Positions 7,602 to 16,292 of a stretch of 64,000 bases of DNA are shown one piece after another. Both the position numbers and the translations under genes were made by a program. Position 1 is the stretch's first letter; the number at the start of each line of letters is the position of its first letter. The stretch is from Bradyrhizobium sp. dw_411 (GTDB lineage Bacteria; Pseudomonadota; Alphaproteobacteria; Rhizobiales; Xanthobacteraceae), in assembly GCF_018449695.1 (NCBI RefSeq), contig NZ_JAAVUY010000009.1, positions 186,001-250,000 of the forward strand, given 5' to 3'. The notes under the pieces are model-generated. The model worked only from the letters and a program-made list of their open reading frames with translations, was not told the DNA's origin and ran no database searches.

Positions 7602-8264
7602 ATGAAAATCGAGACCCTCTCTGATTCCATCTACGCGCAATTGCGCAGCGACGTAGTCAGTGGCGCATGCCTCCCTGGCGCGCCACTTCGGATCGAAGAT
7701 CTGCGCGAACGATATGGAGCGAGCAGCAGCCCCTTGCGCGAAGCGATGTTCCGCCTTTCCGCGGAAGGTTTTCTCGTTTTGTCGAGCCAACGGGGTTTTC
7801 GGGCCGCGCCAGTAAGCCGCGAAGAACTGGCAGATCTGACCTGTCGACGTACGGATCTAGAAGTGCAGGCTATCCGACTTTCGATTGATCGTCTTGATGA
7901 AGAGTGGGAAGGAGAGTTGGTGAAACGGCATCACCGCTTCTCACTGATCTCTCGCAGATTGCAGGCCGGTGATGAAGGACTGGGCGACGAGTGGGAAGCT
8001 CGTCATCGTGAGCTTCATCTCTGCCTCATCAGCGGCTGTGGGTCGCCGTGGCTTCTGCGTTTCTGCGAAAGTCTTTACGACCACTTCGATCGATACCGAC
8101 GCCTCGCACACCTGCCGCATCAGGATCTCGTTTCCGATGACGAAGACGCGATGGTCGTCGCAGCCCTTCGGCGCGACGCTGACGAGGCCGCGCGAATCTT
8201 AAACGATCACATCAGCCGAACGAGTGCCGCCATTCGGCGCTTGCTGTTTGAAGTATCCGTCTAA
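7602..8264 (+). CDS. GntR-family transcriptional regulator, FCD (FadR) subfamily
   Basis: A 220-residue DNA-binding regulator. The N-terminal winged helix-turn-helix is at residues 5-70: SIYAQLRSDVVSGACLPGAP, LRERYGASSSPLREAMFRLS, then the wing SQRGFRAAPVS. The C-terminal helical FCD ligand domain is at 75-215, with RRTDLEVQAIRLS, metal-site-type residues in HRELHLCLISGCGS, and DHISRTSAAIRRLL at the end. A GAGG-containing site precedes the ATG. It heads the transporter/amidohydrolase gene set on the same strand, so it probably represses that set until a substrate or product binds the FCD domain. The ligand is unknown. Confidence 0.93.
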   Translation: MKIETLSDSIYAQLRSDVVSGACLPGAPLRIEDLRERYGASSSPLREAMFRLSAEGFLVLSSQRGFRAAPVSREELADLTCRRTDLEVQAIRLSIDRLDEEWEGELVKRHHRFSLISRRLQAGDEGLGDEWEARHRELHLCLISGCGSPWLLRFCESLYDHFDRYRRLAHLPHQDLVSDDEDAMVVAALRRDADEAARILNDHISRTSAAIRRLLFEVSV

Positions 8265-8353
8265 TTCCAGGAAAGTTCGCCACATCCGGGCCGTTCGGCT
8301 CGCCGTGGCATCTACAAGGTTTCCCTTCAGCTCATCCATGGTGGAGATTACTC

Positions 8354-9364
8354 ATGGGCACAAAGTTCGCGATGAACCGCCGCAATTTCATTCGCTCAGC
8401 CTCCGTTGCAATACTCGCTCCGGCCATCATCGATTCAGCCAGCGCGGCCCCTGCTGACGTTTCATTCCAGCTATCCTGGATCAAGAGCGCACAATATGGC
8501 GGCTATTTCTCCGGAATCGAACATGGCATCTTCAAGCAGAATGACATCTCACCGACCTTTAATTCAGGCGGCCCGAACATTGATCCAATCGCAAACGTCG
8601 CAAGCGGCCAATATGACCTGGGCGACAGGCCCGTCGGTTCAATTCTAATTGCCCGAGATAAAGGCATTCCGGTGAAGATCATCGGGACTGTCTTCGCCAA
8701 GAGCCCGTTCTGCATCATGAGTCTTGCTGCCAAACCAATCCGCAGCATCAAAGATCTCGAAGGCAAGACGATCGCCGTTCCGACGTCGACCAGACCGGTC
8801 GTCTTGTACTTGCTAAAGAGCGCCGGCGTGGATCCCGCTTCGGTTAAATTCTTGCCGGGGTCTCCCGATCCAGCAGCGCTCGCCAGCGGACAGATCGACG
8901 CCCTACCCGGCTATTCGACCAATCAAGGAGTGATGCTCCAAACCCGTGGCGTCGAACTCTTCATGCTGAATGTTCAGGACCTCGGCGTTCCCGAAACGAC
9001 AGGAACGATCTATGCGCGTGAGGACTATCTAGCCAAGAACCCGGACAAGGTGATCCGCTTCCTTCGGGCGGCGTCGCAGGCGTGGAGGTTTGCGCTAGAC
9101 CATCCCGAGGACACCGCCAAACTTATGGTCGACAAATATGGGGCATCGGGCCTCGACTACACGGCACAGTTGGCCGAGGTGAAAGCCAGCAAGCCATTCA
9201 TTGAAGCGGGTCCGCACGGAGAGGCCGGGATTCTCGAACTCGATATGAGTGTCTATGAGCGAATTATCGACATTTATCACCAGGCCGGCATCATCGGCTC
9301 GAAAATGAAGCTGGATGATCTTTGCGATCCCAAATTCGTGGATGCTGCGTTGAAGTCCCAATAA
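8354..9364 (+). CDS. ABC transporter substrate-binding protein, NMT1/SsuA-like, with Tat-like signal
   Basis: A 336-residue periplasmic binding protein of the NMT1/THI5-like group, whose members bind thiamine precursors, sulfonates, pyrimidines and similar small molecules. The N-terminus carries NRRNFIRSA, a twin-arginine motif, followed by a moderately hydrophobic stretch ending ASA. Family motifs are FQLSWIKSAQYGGYFSGIEHG, then GKTIAVPTSTRPVVLYLLKSAG, and later FLRAASQAWRFALDHPEDTA. The ATG has GGAG 7 nt upstream. Its stop overlaps the start of the ATPase gene by one base (TAATG), so the transporter genes are translationally coupled. Confidence 0.92.
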   Translation: MGTKFAMNRRNFIRSASVAILAPAIIDSASAAPADVSFQLSWIKSAQYGGYFSGIEHGIFKQNDISPTFNSGGPNIDPIANVASGQYDLGDRPVGSILIARDKGIPVKIIGTVFAKSPFCIMSLAAKPIRSIKDLEGKTIAVPTSTRPVVLYLLKSAGVDPASVKFLPGSPDPAALASGQIDALPGYSTNQGVMLQTRGVELFMLNVQDLGVPETTGTIYAREDYLAKNPDKVIRFLRAASQAWRFALDHPEDTAKLMVDKYGASGLDYTAQLAEVKASKPFIEAGPHGEAGILELDMSVYERIIDIYHQAGIIGSKMKLDDLCDPKFVDAALKSQ

Positions 9365-10173
9365 TGTCGAGCGACATCAACGTTGGGCGAGTGACCGCTG
9401 TTTTCGACGGGCGCAAAGGACGTACGATCGCGCTCGAAAGCGTCGACCTGATCGTCAAGGCGGGCAGCTTCGGCTCGATCATCGGGCCGAGCGGCTGTGG
9501 CAAGTCGACGTTGCTGCGTCTGATCGCAGGCATCATTCCTCCGTTCGCAGGCAGTGTCACGATTGGTGGCGAGCCGCCGGATGCGATCCGTCGAGAAAGG
9601 CGCCTCGGCTTCGTGTTTCAAAGCGCAACGTTGCTGCCTTGGCGAAACGTAAGGCAGAATATTCAGTTTCCGCTGGATATCGCAGGCCGCGGCCATCGGT
9701 CACAAGAAGAAGCTTTCTGCACCGAACTCATCGAACTCGTCGGGCTGAAGGGTTTCGAAAATGCGCTCGCGCACGAACTTTCGGGCGGGATGCAGCAACG
9801 TGCTGCAATCGCCCGTGCGTTGGTGCTGAAGCCAGATGTGCTGATGCTGGATGAACCCTTCGGCGCTCTCGACGAGATCACGCGCCAGCGCATGAACATC
9901 GAAATGCTGAGAATATGGGCAGAATCTCACACGACGGCGCTACTCGTTACCCACTCGATCGCCGAAGCCGTATTCATGTCCGATACCGTATCGGTGATGA
10001 GCCCACGGCCCGGACGTATAATAAGCACGATACAAATCGACCTTCCGCGGCCGCGCAACCTGGAGATGATGCGCGGCCGGGAATTCTTCAACTGCGTCAA
10101 CCAGGTTCGGGACGCGTTGTTCATGCGCGAGATGCCTCGCCCGGACAGTGATAGTCAGGTCGAGACGCTTTAG
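9364..10173 (+). CDS. ABC transporter ATP-binding protein (nitrate/sulfonate/pyrimidine type)
   Basis: A 269-residue cytoplasmic ATPase that powers uptake with the two adjacent permeases. Walker A is IIGPSGCGKSTLLRL near residue 39, the Q-loop is FQSATLLPWR, the signature is ELSGGMQQRAAIARAL near residue 139, and Walker B is VLMLDEPFGALDEIT. The switch His is in LLVTHSIAEAVFMSD. The PWRNVRQN stretch is typical of SsuB/TauB-like ATPases. The ATG shares a base with the upstream stop, which excludes the longer upstream frame. Only 2 nt separate its stop from the next gene. Confidence 0.95.
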   Translation: MSSDINVGRVTAVFDGRKGRTIALESVDLIVKAGSFGSIIGPSGCGKSTLLRLIAGIIPPFAGSVTIGGEPPDAIRRERRLGFVFQSATLLPWRNVRQNIQFPLDIAGRGHRSQEEAFCTELIELVGLKGFENALAHELSGGMQQRAAIARALVLKPDVLMLDEPFGALDEITRQRMNIEMLRIWAESHTTALLVTHSIAEAVFMSDTVSVMSPRPGRIISTIQIDLPRPRNLEMMRGREFFNCVNQVRDALFMREMPRPDSDSQVETL

Positions 10174-10175
10174 CC

Positions 10176-10946
10176 ATGCAGCTCTCCATGACCTTCACAA
10201 GAGTCTGGCGTCCCGCAGCAGTCATCATAACCGTGCTCGCGGCGACCGAAATTTTGCAGCGAACCGGCATCGGACCCGTCTACATTCCGGCACCTTCGTC
10301 CGTGCTGGAGAAAGCGATCTCCAGCCGAGCCATTCTGCTGGAAAATTTGGGTCCGACAGCCGGACGAGCGGGGCTTGGCTTTTTGATCGCGGCGGTCGCA
10401 ACGTTCACAGCCGCTTCTCTGGCGGCTGTCTTCCGCCCCCTTTATGGCGTGATCTACAATACGGGCGCGGCACTTCATAGTCTGCCCATCATAGCGACCG
10501 CTCCTCTGCTTGCACTTTGGATCGGAACAGGCGCCCAGCTTCAAGTAACTCTGGCGGCAATGGCCTGCCAATTTCCTATCCTCGTCGGCACAATCCAAGG
10601 CCTGGGCTCGGCGGACGCTCAGCAGAGAGAACTTCTCATCGTTCTTTCGGCCAGCCGCGCGCAGACGCTGAGGCATCTCCTCGTTCCGAGTGCGCTTCCC
10701 TATATCTTCGCCGGCTTGAAGGTGGCCGCCCCCTCGGCAGTTCTGGGTACAGTCACGGCCGAATGGGCAGGCTCCGAGCGAGGCATCGGCGCGATGATGC
10801 TCTATGCCCTCTTCGCGTACGACACAGCTACCGTTTGGCTTTCCGTCATCGCTACCTGCCTGCTGTCGGCCGCCGGTTTCGGCTTTTGGGCACTGGTCGA
10901 AAAACTGACCGATCGCACGATCGACGAAACCGAGATTGCGAATTAG
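10176..10946 (+). CDS. ABC transporter permease 1 (BPD_transp_1, SsuC-like)
   Basis: A 256-residue inner-membrane permease with about six helices. The N-terminal region has IPAPSSVLEKAI, the usual short motif before the transport domain. The EAA-like cytoplasmic loop is LIVLSASRAQTLRHLLVPSA followed by LPYIFAGLKVAAPSA, which is diagnostic of this permease family. The C-terminal helix is followed by a short polar tail. The start is 2 nt after the ATPase stop, and its own stop is 4 nt before the second permease, so the two permeases probably form a heterodimer. Confidence 0.92.
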   Translation: MQLSMTFTRVWRPAAVIITVLAATEILQRTGIGPVYIPAPSSVLEKAISSRAILLENLGPTAGRAGLGFLIAAVATFTAASLAAVFRPLYGVIYNTGAALHSLPIIATAPLLALWIGTGAQLQVTLAAMACQFPILVGTIQGLGSADAQQRELLIVLSASRAQTLRHLLVPSALPYIFAGLKVAAPSAVLGTVTAEWAGSERGIGAMMLYALFAYDTATVWLSVIATCLLSAAGFGFWALVEKLTDRTIDETEIAN

Positions 10947-10950
10947 AGAA

Positions 10951-11724
10951 ATGGCCGTAACAAGACCGCACCAACCGTCCGGCGCGCTCCGCTCGATCGC
11001 GTTGCCGTTACTGGTCATAAGTATCATGACATTTGCCTGGCATCTGGCGATCCTTAGCCTCAAGATTCCCCCATATCTTGTGCCATCGCCCGTGAAGGTC
11101 TTTGAGGCATTCGCGACGAAATGGGACGTCATTGCACTCCATACGGGATACACGCTTTCAAGCGCTGCACTTGGCATTTGCTTCAGTTTGACGCTCGCTA
11201 TCGGTCTTGCGATCGCGTTCACGGCCAGCAGAAATTTAGCCGATGCAGCGTCACCAATTGTCATCGCCTTCCGTTCCATGCCGGTTACGGCAATCGCACC
11301 AATCATAACGCTGGCCTTGGGGCGGGGCATGGCGACGAGCGTAGTTGTTGTCGCGATCGTTACCTTCTTTCCGTTGCTCGTGAATCTGCGGAGAGGCCTG
11401 ACCAGTCCAGACCGCAATGCTGAGGAACTGCTCGACGTGTACATGGCCACGCGGTGGCAACGCCTAAGGTACGTCCAGTTTCGCTACTCGCTGCCGTACC
11501 TGTTTGCCGGCTTGCGCGTGGCGGGCGCGAGCGCAATTCTCGGCGCCATGCTCTCCGAATGGATCACGGGATTGCCCGGCCTCGGTAATCTGATCCTCGA
11601 TGCGGGCGAACTGCGGGAAACAGCTTTGCTATGGGCGGCCGTGCTCACCTCGATATTCATCGCGCTCTGCATATTCCGCGGCGCATCGGCGGCGGAACGC
11701 CATTTCATCAGCTGGCGTCGATAG
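10951..11724 (+). CDS. ABC transporter permease 2 (BPD_transp_1, SsuC-like)
   Basis: A 257-residue inner-membrane permease, the partner of the preceding one. LPLLVISIMTFAWHLAILSL forms the first helix, followed by PPYLVPSPVKVFEAFA. The EAA-like loop is DVYMATRWQRLRYVQFRYSLPY, then LFAGLRVAGASAILGAMLSEW. The ATG 4 nt after the permease 1 stop is preferred over an in-frame TTG that would overlap it. Two different permease genes, rather than one used twice, make this a four-gene transporter like ThiXYZ/RibXYZ-type systems. Confidence 0.92.
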   Translation: MAVTRPHQPSGALRSIALPLLVISIMTFAWHLAILSLKIPPYLVPSPVKVFEAFATKWDVIALHTGYTLSSAALGICFSLTLAIGLAIAFTASRNLADAASPIVIAFRSMPVTAIAPIITLALGRGMATSVVVVAIVTFFPLLVNLRRGLTSPDRNAEELLDVYMATRWQRLRYVQFRYSLPYLFAGLRVAGASAILGAMLSEWITGLPGLGNLILDAGELRETALLWAAVLTSIFIALCIFRGASAAERHFISWRR

Positions 11725-11754
11725 ACCTCAGAGACAGAACATCGAAAGTCACGA

Positions 11755-13209
11755 ATGAATCATCTGCACTTTGAGGGTCTTCTTCTGGACATGCCCTCGC
11801 CCGGTCGGCACACTTGCGGCTGTGCTCGAGTGACATCGACCCCGGCTGGATTTCTACAGGCAACGCCGGTTTCCGACGCCCGATCTGATCTGCTGCTGAT
11901 GCCGCCGCTTGCGAACGGTCACGACCACGTACGCGGCGTGCGTCCTTCCGCACTCGGCGGCTTCGATCTACCGCTCGAGCTATGGCTCGCTCACATGACG
12001 AATATTCCGCCGGTCGACCCCTATTTGGTCGCCTGCGCGGCTCTTGGAAGACAGGCCCTGAGCGGCGTCGGGTCGATCATGGTCCACTACACGCGCCCTC
12101 GAAATTCAGCGAAGCTCGGCGAAGAACTCGCGACCGTGGCGCGTGCCGCGAATACGATAGGTATCCGAATCGCCGTCGCCGTGGCGATGCGCGACATCAA
12201 TCCACTCGGATACGGTCCTGATGACCGCATCCTTGACGGGCTGGATGCATCTGATCGAGAACTTGTCCGAAGCAAGCTCTTGAAAGCTCCCGCTTCGCCG
12301 GTTGAGCAGGTACGTTTTGTCGACAATCTCGCTGAAGAGATCGAAGGCCCCCTCGTCAAAGTCCAATTCGGTCCCTACGGAATGGAGTGGTGCTCACCGG
12401 AATTGCTGCGGGCGATCTCTGAACGGTCGTTGGAAACCGGCCGACGCGTACACATGCATCTCCTCGAATCCAGGACGCAAAGAGAATACCTTGACCATGT
12501 CTATCCCGAGGGCCCGCTGCAATTTCTCGACTCGCTAGGCTTGTTGTCGCCTCGGCTTTCCGTCGCCCATGCCATCTGGCTACGAGAGGATGAAATGGAG
12601 CTATTGTCGGAGCGTGGCGTGACAGTTGCGATCAATGCTTGCTCAAACCTCTCTCTAAGATCCGGCATTGCCCCGGTCGCAGCCTTAAAGCGTCTTGGTG
12701 TTCCGTTGGCCATGGGGCTGGATGGCTTCTCGTTCGACGATGATGACGATGCATTCCGCGAGCTTCGGCTTAATTATCTCTTGCATCGTGGCAAAGGGTT
12801 CGATGAAGGCCTTCCGCTCTCGGATCTTTTGCACATGGGCAGCTATGGCGGCCGCCTCAGTGTGAGCGGAATCGAGGCTGGTGCCGGCATTTCTGCAGGC
12901 GCCGAAGCTGACCTTCTCGTACTCGATTACGCCAAACTATCGAAAGATGTGATCGTCGATTTAGACCCCGCGCATCTTGTCGCCCGTCGTGCAACGGCCG
13001 CCCATGTCAAACATTTGCTGGTCGCCGGGCGCGAAGTGTCTCGCGACGGACGCTTGATGTCGCTCGACCTCGGCGAGGTCCACTCGGAGCTCAATCGTCA
13101 GGCGCGGAGGGGCGCGCATGACTTTGAGGATTGGAGTGCAGTTTCATCGCGACTTCAACGCCGGCTTCGTCAATTCTATGAAGCCGGCCTGCATTACTGC
13201 GATCAATGA
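11755..13209 (+). CDS. Metal-dependent amidohydrolase (cytosine deaminase/chlorohydrolase-like)
   Basis: A 484-residue cytosolic TIM-barrel hydrolase. The first metal site is NGHDHVRG (HxH) near residue 57. A second is HMHLLESRTQ near residue 239, then VAHAIWL near 276, and the catalytic Asp lies in MGLDGFSFDDDDD near 322. These are the ordered ligands of subtype III amidohydrolases acting on amino-heterocycles or related amides. The C-terminal part (DLLVLDYAKL, HVKHLLVAGREVSRDG) is the composite beta-sandwich. It lies 30 bp after permease 2 on the same strand, so it probably acts on the compound imported by the transporter. The exact substrate is not deducible. Confidence 0.9.
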   Translation: MNHLHFEGLLLDMPSPGRHTCGCARVTSTPAGFLQATPVSDARSDLLLMPPLANGHDHVRGVRPSALGGFDLPLELWLAHMTNIPPVDPYLVACAALGRQALSGVGSIMVHYTRPRNSAKLGEELATVARAANTIGIRIAVAVAMRDINPLGYGPDDRILDGLDASDRELVRSKLLKAPASPVEQVRFVDNLAEEIEGPLVKVQFGPYGMEWCSPELLRAISERSLETGRRVHMHLLESRTQREYLDHVYPEGPLQFLDSLGLLSPRLSVAHAIWLREDEMELLSERGVTVAINACSNLSLRSGIAPVAALKRLGVPLAMGLDGFSFDDDDDAFRELRLNYLLHRGKGFDEGLPLSDLLHMGSYGGRLSVSGIEAGAGISAGAEADLLVLDYAKLSKDVIVDLDPAHLVARRATAAHVKHLLVAGREVSRDGRLMSLDLGEVHSELNRQARRGAHDFEDWSAVSSRLQRRLRQFYEAGLHYCDQ

Positions 13210-13314
13210 GCGGTCCGTATTTTCGAAGACCAGGCATGGTCGGTCGATTTTGATCATCGGCTTGCAGCTTCCTTGCGAACAGTTATCACTACCTGAACAA
13301 CAAGGGGGAAAGCG

Positions 13315-14457
13315 ATGCGAGCGATCGGCCATGGTCTGCTGTTTATTATTCTGACGACGCTGCCCGCTCTGGGTGGTCCGCAACATATCCTCATCGGTAT
13401 GGACGAGACGTCGACTTTCGGTGACGCCGGCCAGACCTTCAGTGCGCCGGGAAATGACACGCTGGTGGTGATGGACACGTCAAACCCCGCGCATCCCACC
13501 TTGGGGGCCCCTGTCCCCATGAGCAATTCGGTTTATGGACCGCCGGTCAATCTGCAGATCACGCCGGACGGCTCATTGGGGCTAGTGGCCAGCTCCGTTT
13601 TGCCCGTGCAGAAGGACGGCAAATGGGTGAACGGCCCGGACAACACGCTTCATTTAATCGACCTGACCACTATGCAGAAACTCGATGACGTAAAGGTTGG
13701 CGATCAGCCGCACGGTGTCGCCATCAGCCGGGACGGCAAACGGGTCGTGATTGCCAACCGGACGAGCAAGGATGTCAACGTACTGTCGATCGACGGCAAA
13801 AGTCTGAAGCCGATCGCCACGGTGGCGCTGGGCGATGCGGCGGTAGCTGCGGCGGTCACCCCCGACGGCAAGCGTGCCTTTGTCGTGAAGAATGGACTTG
13901 GACGGGTAGCGGTTCTGAGCCTGGATGACGACAAGGTCGGCTACGACAGCACCATGGACATTCCGACGGGCGCCAATCCATACAATCTCGCTTTGACCCC
14001 GGATGGTTCTTTGGGTTTCGTCGTCAATAACGGCGTTCGTGGCCATAACGGCAGCGTTACTGTTTTCGAAGCGCGAGGCCCGCATCCACGGGTGATTGAT
14101 ACGTTGGCGATCGGCGATGGGCCGGAGGGGTTCGCGATGGCGCCGGATGGGAAAAGCGCGGTCGTCATCCTGCTGCATGGTTCGACATCCGGACCGAGCG
14201 AATGGCCGTATCACGCCAATGGCGGTGCCGCGATCATCGCTATTGAAAATGGCAAAGCACGGATTCTGCCGGGTGAAGTAAAACTCGGTGGCGTTCCGGA
14301 GGGTGTCGCTTATAGCCGGGACAGCAAGTACGTTTACGTTGGGGACTTCACCGATAAAGTTCTGCACATCCTGCGAGCGGGATCGAAAGGGTTGGTGGAA
14401 ACCGGGACCATGAAACTTCCGGGCCACCCTGCCTCGATACGCGGCCCAGCGTTCTGA
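13315..14457 (+). CDS. Exported YVTN-type beta-propeller protein
   Basis: A 380-residue secreted or periplasmic protein. An N-terminal signal peptide (hydrophobic GLLFIILTTLPALGG) is followed by repeated blades with the pattern TPDGSLGLVASS, SRDGKRVVIANR, TPDGKRAFVVKN, TPDGSLGFVVNN, APDGKSAVVILL and SRDSKYVYVGDF, about 45 residues apart. This is the YVTN/lactonase-like propeller. Such proteins can be lactonases, dehydrogenase accessory proteins or simple binders, and I see no residue set that decides. GGGGGAAAGCG precedes the ATG. The stop codon lies directly against the right-hand tRNA repeat. Confidence 0.85.
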   Translation: MRAIGHGLLFIILTTLPALGGPQHILIGMDETSTFGDAGQTFSAPGNDTLVVMDTSNPAHPTLGAPVPMSNSVYGPPVNLQITPDGSLGLVASSVLPVQKDGKWVNGPDNTLHLIDLTTMQKLDDVKVGDQPHGVAISRDGKRVVIANRTSKDVNVLSIDGKSLKPIATVALGDAAVAAAVTPDGKRAFVVKNGLGRVAVLSLDDDKVGYDSTMDIPTGANPYNLALTPDGSLGFVVNNGVRGHNGSVTVFEARGPHPRVIDTLAIGDGPEGFAMAPDGKSAVVILLHGSTSGPSEWPYHANGGAAIIAIENGKARILPGEVKLGGVPEGVAYSRDSKYVYVGDFTDKVLHILRAGSKGLVETGTMKLPGHPASIRGPAF

Positions 14458-14515
14458 GCCGCATTATAAGGGGTGTCTGCACCGTTGCCCGCCGCCCCTC
14501 TGCCGCAGGCCAGCG
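14458..14515. repeat. Right copy of the tRNA upstream repeat
   Basis: It starts on the base after the propeller gene stop and leads into the second tRNA. It is near-identical to 7065-7120, with TTATAA where the left copy has TTGTAA, and a few indels in the GC-rich part. The abrupt start of similarity at the stop codon shows where the duplicated block begins. Confidence 0.8.
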
Positions 14516-14591
14516 GGGCCTGTAGCTCAATGGTTAGAGCCGGCCGCTCATAACGGTCTGGTTGCAGGTTCGAGTCCTGCCGGGCCCACCA
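14516..14591 (+). tRNA. tRNA, anticodon CAU, copy 2
   Basis: Base-for-base identical to 7121-7196 over all 76 nt, with encoded CCA and all four arms intact. Copy 2 is therefore a functional-looking duplicate, not a truncated attachment-site remnant. Identity as tRNA-Ile2 or tRNA-Met is as uncertain as for copy 1. Confidence 0.96.
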
Positions 14592-14742
14592 AGAAAATCT
14601 ATGACGTATCAGGGTTGTTTCGCCACCATGGCGGGGTCACCGCACCAGATACGTGCGTTTTCGTTCGCCGGACGGCGCACGCAACGCCTCAGTGAGCCGT
14701 TGCGGAGCGCCGGGCTCTATCACCCGCGAGTAACTCTGGCGA

Positions 14743-14994
14743 TCAGAATAGCTTTTCGAGCAGCTTTTCAAGCCAAAGCAGGAAGTCGTTATCGCTTCCG
14801 CCACGCCCGGGATACGGTTTGCTGCCTCCGGCAGAACTGGCAATCGCTTTTGAGCTCAGCGATGTCGAAAGCATCACAGTCAGCGCCGGCGGCGTGATCA
14901 CCGCAAACTTGCTGCAAGCAGCCAGGAACTTCCTTCGATCGTCATCGACGGGCGTTTCAGGCCCGGCGGGGGCATTTTGGTCTGGATGTGTCAT
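14743..14994 (-). CDS. Small Tat-signal-like protein of unknown function (candidate precursor peptide)
   Basis: An 83-residue protein. After an acidic N-terminus comes DDDRRKFLAACSKFAVITPP, a twin-arginine motif leading into a weakly hydrophobic segment (ALTVMLSTSL), then SSKAIASS, a possible cleavage region. The remainder is Gly/Pro-rich (GGSKPYPGRGG) and ends with DNDFLLWLEKLLEKLF, which would form an amphipathic helix. The ATG has GAAGGTCAG upstream, so it is probably translated. It is divergent from the PqqD/kinase gene across an AT-rich promoter. Either it is a Tat-exported small protein, or the RR/TPP part is a leader recognised by the PqqD domain. No function is established. Confidence 0.65.
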   Translation of the reverse strand: MTHPDQNAPAGPETPVDDDRRKFLAACSKFAVITPPALTVMLSTSLSSKAIASSAGGSKPYPGRGGSDNDFLLWLEKLLEKLF

Positions 14995-15161
14995 TTGGTC
15001 TGACCTTCATTTTAACTAGATTTAATCATCGCCCCATTTAATTTCTTTATTTAATTCTAGTTACAGCATAATGTCAATTGTAATCCGCGAAAACAGCGGA
15101 TGATGCACCGGGTAAACGTAAACGGGGGTGGAGTGAACTACATTTTGACGGCAAATCGAGC

Positions 15162-16292
15162 ATGACCACCCAAGATAGCCCTTTGGAACTTTCCAGCATT
15201 CTGCGTCCCGCGGCCGATGCGTCATTTTCGCTCATCGACGACCGGCCAGTGCTATTCAGTGAGTCCAACCAGACAATTTATGAACTCAACCCAGTGGCTG
15301 CATTCATCTGGTGCAGCCTGCTCGATCACAAGACGGCAGGCGGAATCTGCCAAGACCTGGTAAAATTCGAGCTGGATTTGCCGACAGCCCGCCAATTCGT
15401 TCGTCAAGCTTTTCGAAACTGGTTCGAATCAGGGCTACTTGAGGCCAAATGGGGGTCGTCCGACCGGCACGATTTGACAGCAAACCTCGGCAAATTGGGG
15501 GTGGATATTCGGACCTCCAGTGAAGGTCTGAAGGAGCTTCTTCTCCCGTTGTTCAGCGACGGGGATGTCAAAACCGAGCAAGCCAGCGATAAATTCGAAA
15601 TCCTCGAAATCGGCGGACAGGTCCACGTCAAACACAACGGGAACAGCGCATTTCGGTGCGCTATCGACGAACTGGTCCCCACAATCAAAGCTCTTCTCAC
15701 CGAGCAAATTGTCGCCCAAAGTTTCCCCAACATCGCGCTACATGCCGCCAGCCTGCTGAAAGGTGGGAAAGCGTTGTTGGTAAGCGGATGCCCCGGCGCA
15801 GGAAAAACAACCCTCGCGCTTCACCTGGTCCATAAAGGATTCGAATATGGCGGGGACGATATCGTCCTGATCGCACCCGACGGCCAGGTGGAAGGAGTGC
15901 CGTTTCCGCCGGCACTCAAACCAGGCGCTTGGGCGATGATCTCGGAATTTCGTGAGGATCTCAGCAGCACTCCCGTGCATAAGCGACTGGACGGCCAACG
16001 CGTGCGCTATTTGGATATCTCCCCTCGCGCGCGTGGCGGCAACGTTCCCGTCGGATGGATCGTCTTCATCAAACGGATTCCGCAACATCCGCCGAACCTC
16101 ACCCCCCTCGGGCAGTTGGAGACAATGAGACGCTTGATCGACGGTTCCTATACCGCGGGTGAAAAACTCACTCGTCAGGGATTCAACGCGATCAAACAAA
16201 CGCTGATTCACGCCAGATCGTTCGAACTGACTTATTCGGACGCAGGCCAGGCACGCGATATCCTTTTCGACCTTTGCAATGACCAATCATAG
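15162..16292 (+). CDS. PqqD-like domain fused to HPr kinase/phosphorylase-like ATPase
   Basis: A 376-residue cytosolic protein with two parts. Residues about 10-95 match PqqD-type peptide-recognition domains (LIDDRPVLFSESNQTIYELN, then AAFIWCSLLDHKTAGGI, ending FESGLLE). Residues about 190-370 are an HprK-related kinase: the P-loop SGCPGAGKTTLALHL near 208, then GFEYGGDDIVLIAPDG with the DD pair typical of HPr kinase. HprK-like enzymes beside NTP_transf_5 proteins are known as tailoring enzymes in some lasso-peptide loci; PqqD domains bind leader peptides. The 3' end overlaps the next gene by 14 nt. No clear ribosome-binding site precedes the ATG directly; a 10-codon leader frame overlaps it. 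Confidence 0.82.
   Translation: MTTQDSPLELSSILRPAADASFSLIDDRPVLFSESNQTIYELNPVAAFIWCSLLDHKTAGGICQDLVKFELDLPTARQFVRQAFRNWFESGLLEAKWGSSDRHDLTANLGKLGVDIRTSSEGLKELLLPLFSDGDVKTEQASDKFEILEIGGQVHVKHNGNSAFRCAIDELVPTIKALLTEQIVAQSFPNIALHAASLLKGGKALLVSGCPGAGKTTLALHLVHKGFEYGGDDIVLIAPDGQVEGVPFPPALKPGAWAMISEFREDLSSTPVHKRLDGQRVRYLDISPRARGGNVPVGWIVFIKRIPQHPPNLTPLGQLETMRRLIDGSYTAGEKLTRQGFNAIKQTLIHARSFELTYSDAGQARDILFDLCNDQS

Noticed and set aside
9277..9696. Minus-strand frame of 139 codons across the SBP/ATPase junction
   Set aside because: It is antisense to two well-supported coupled genes and has no domain signal.
7065..14591. Integrative element with its own integrase
   Set aside because: No integrase, excisionase, relaxase or transposase is encoded between the tRNA copies, and both tRNAs are complete.
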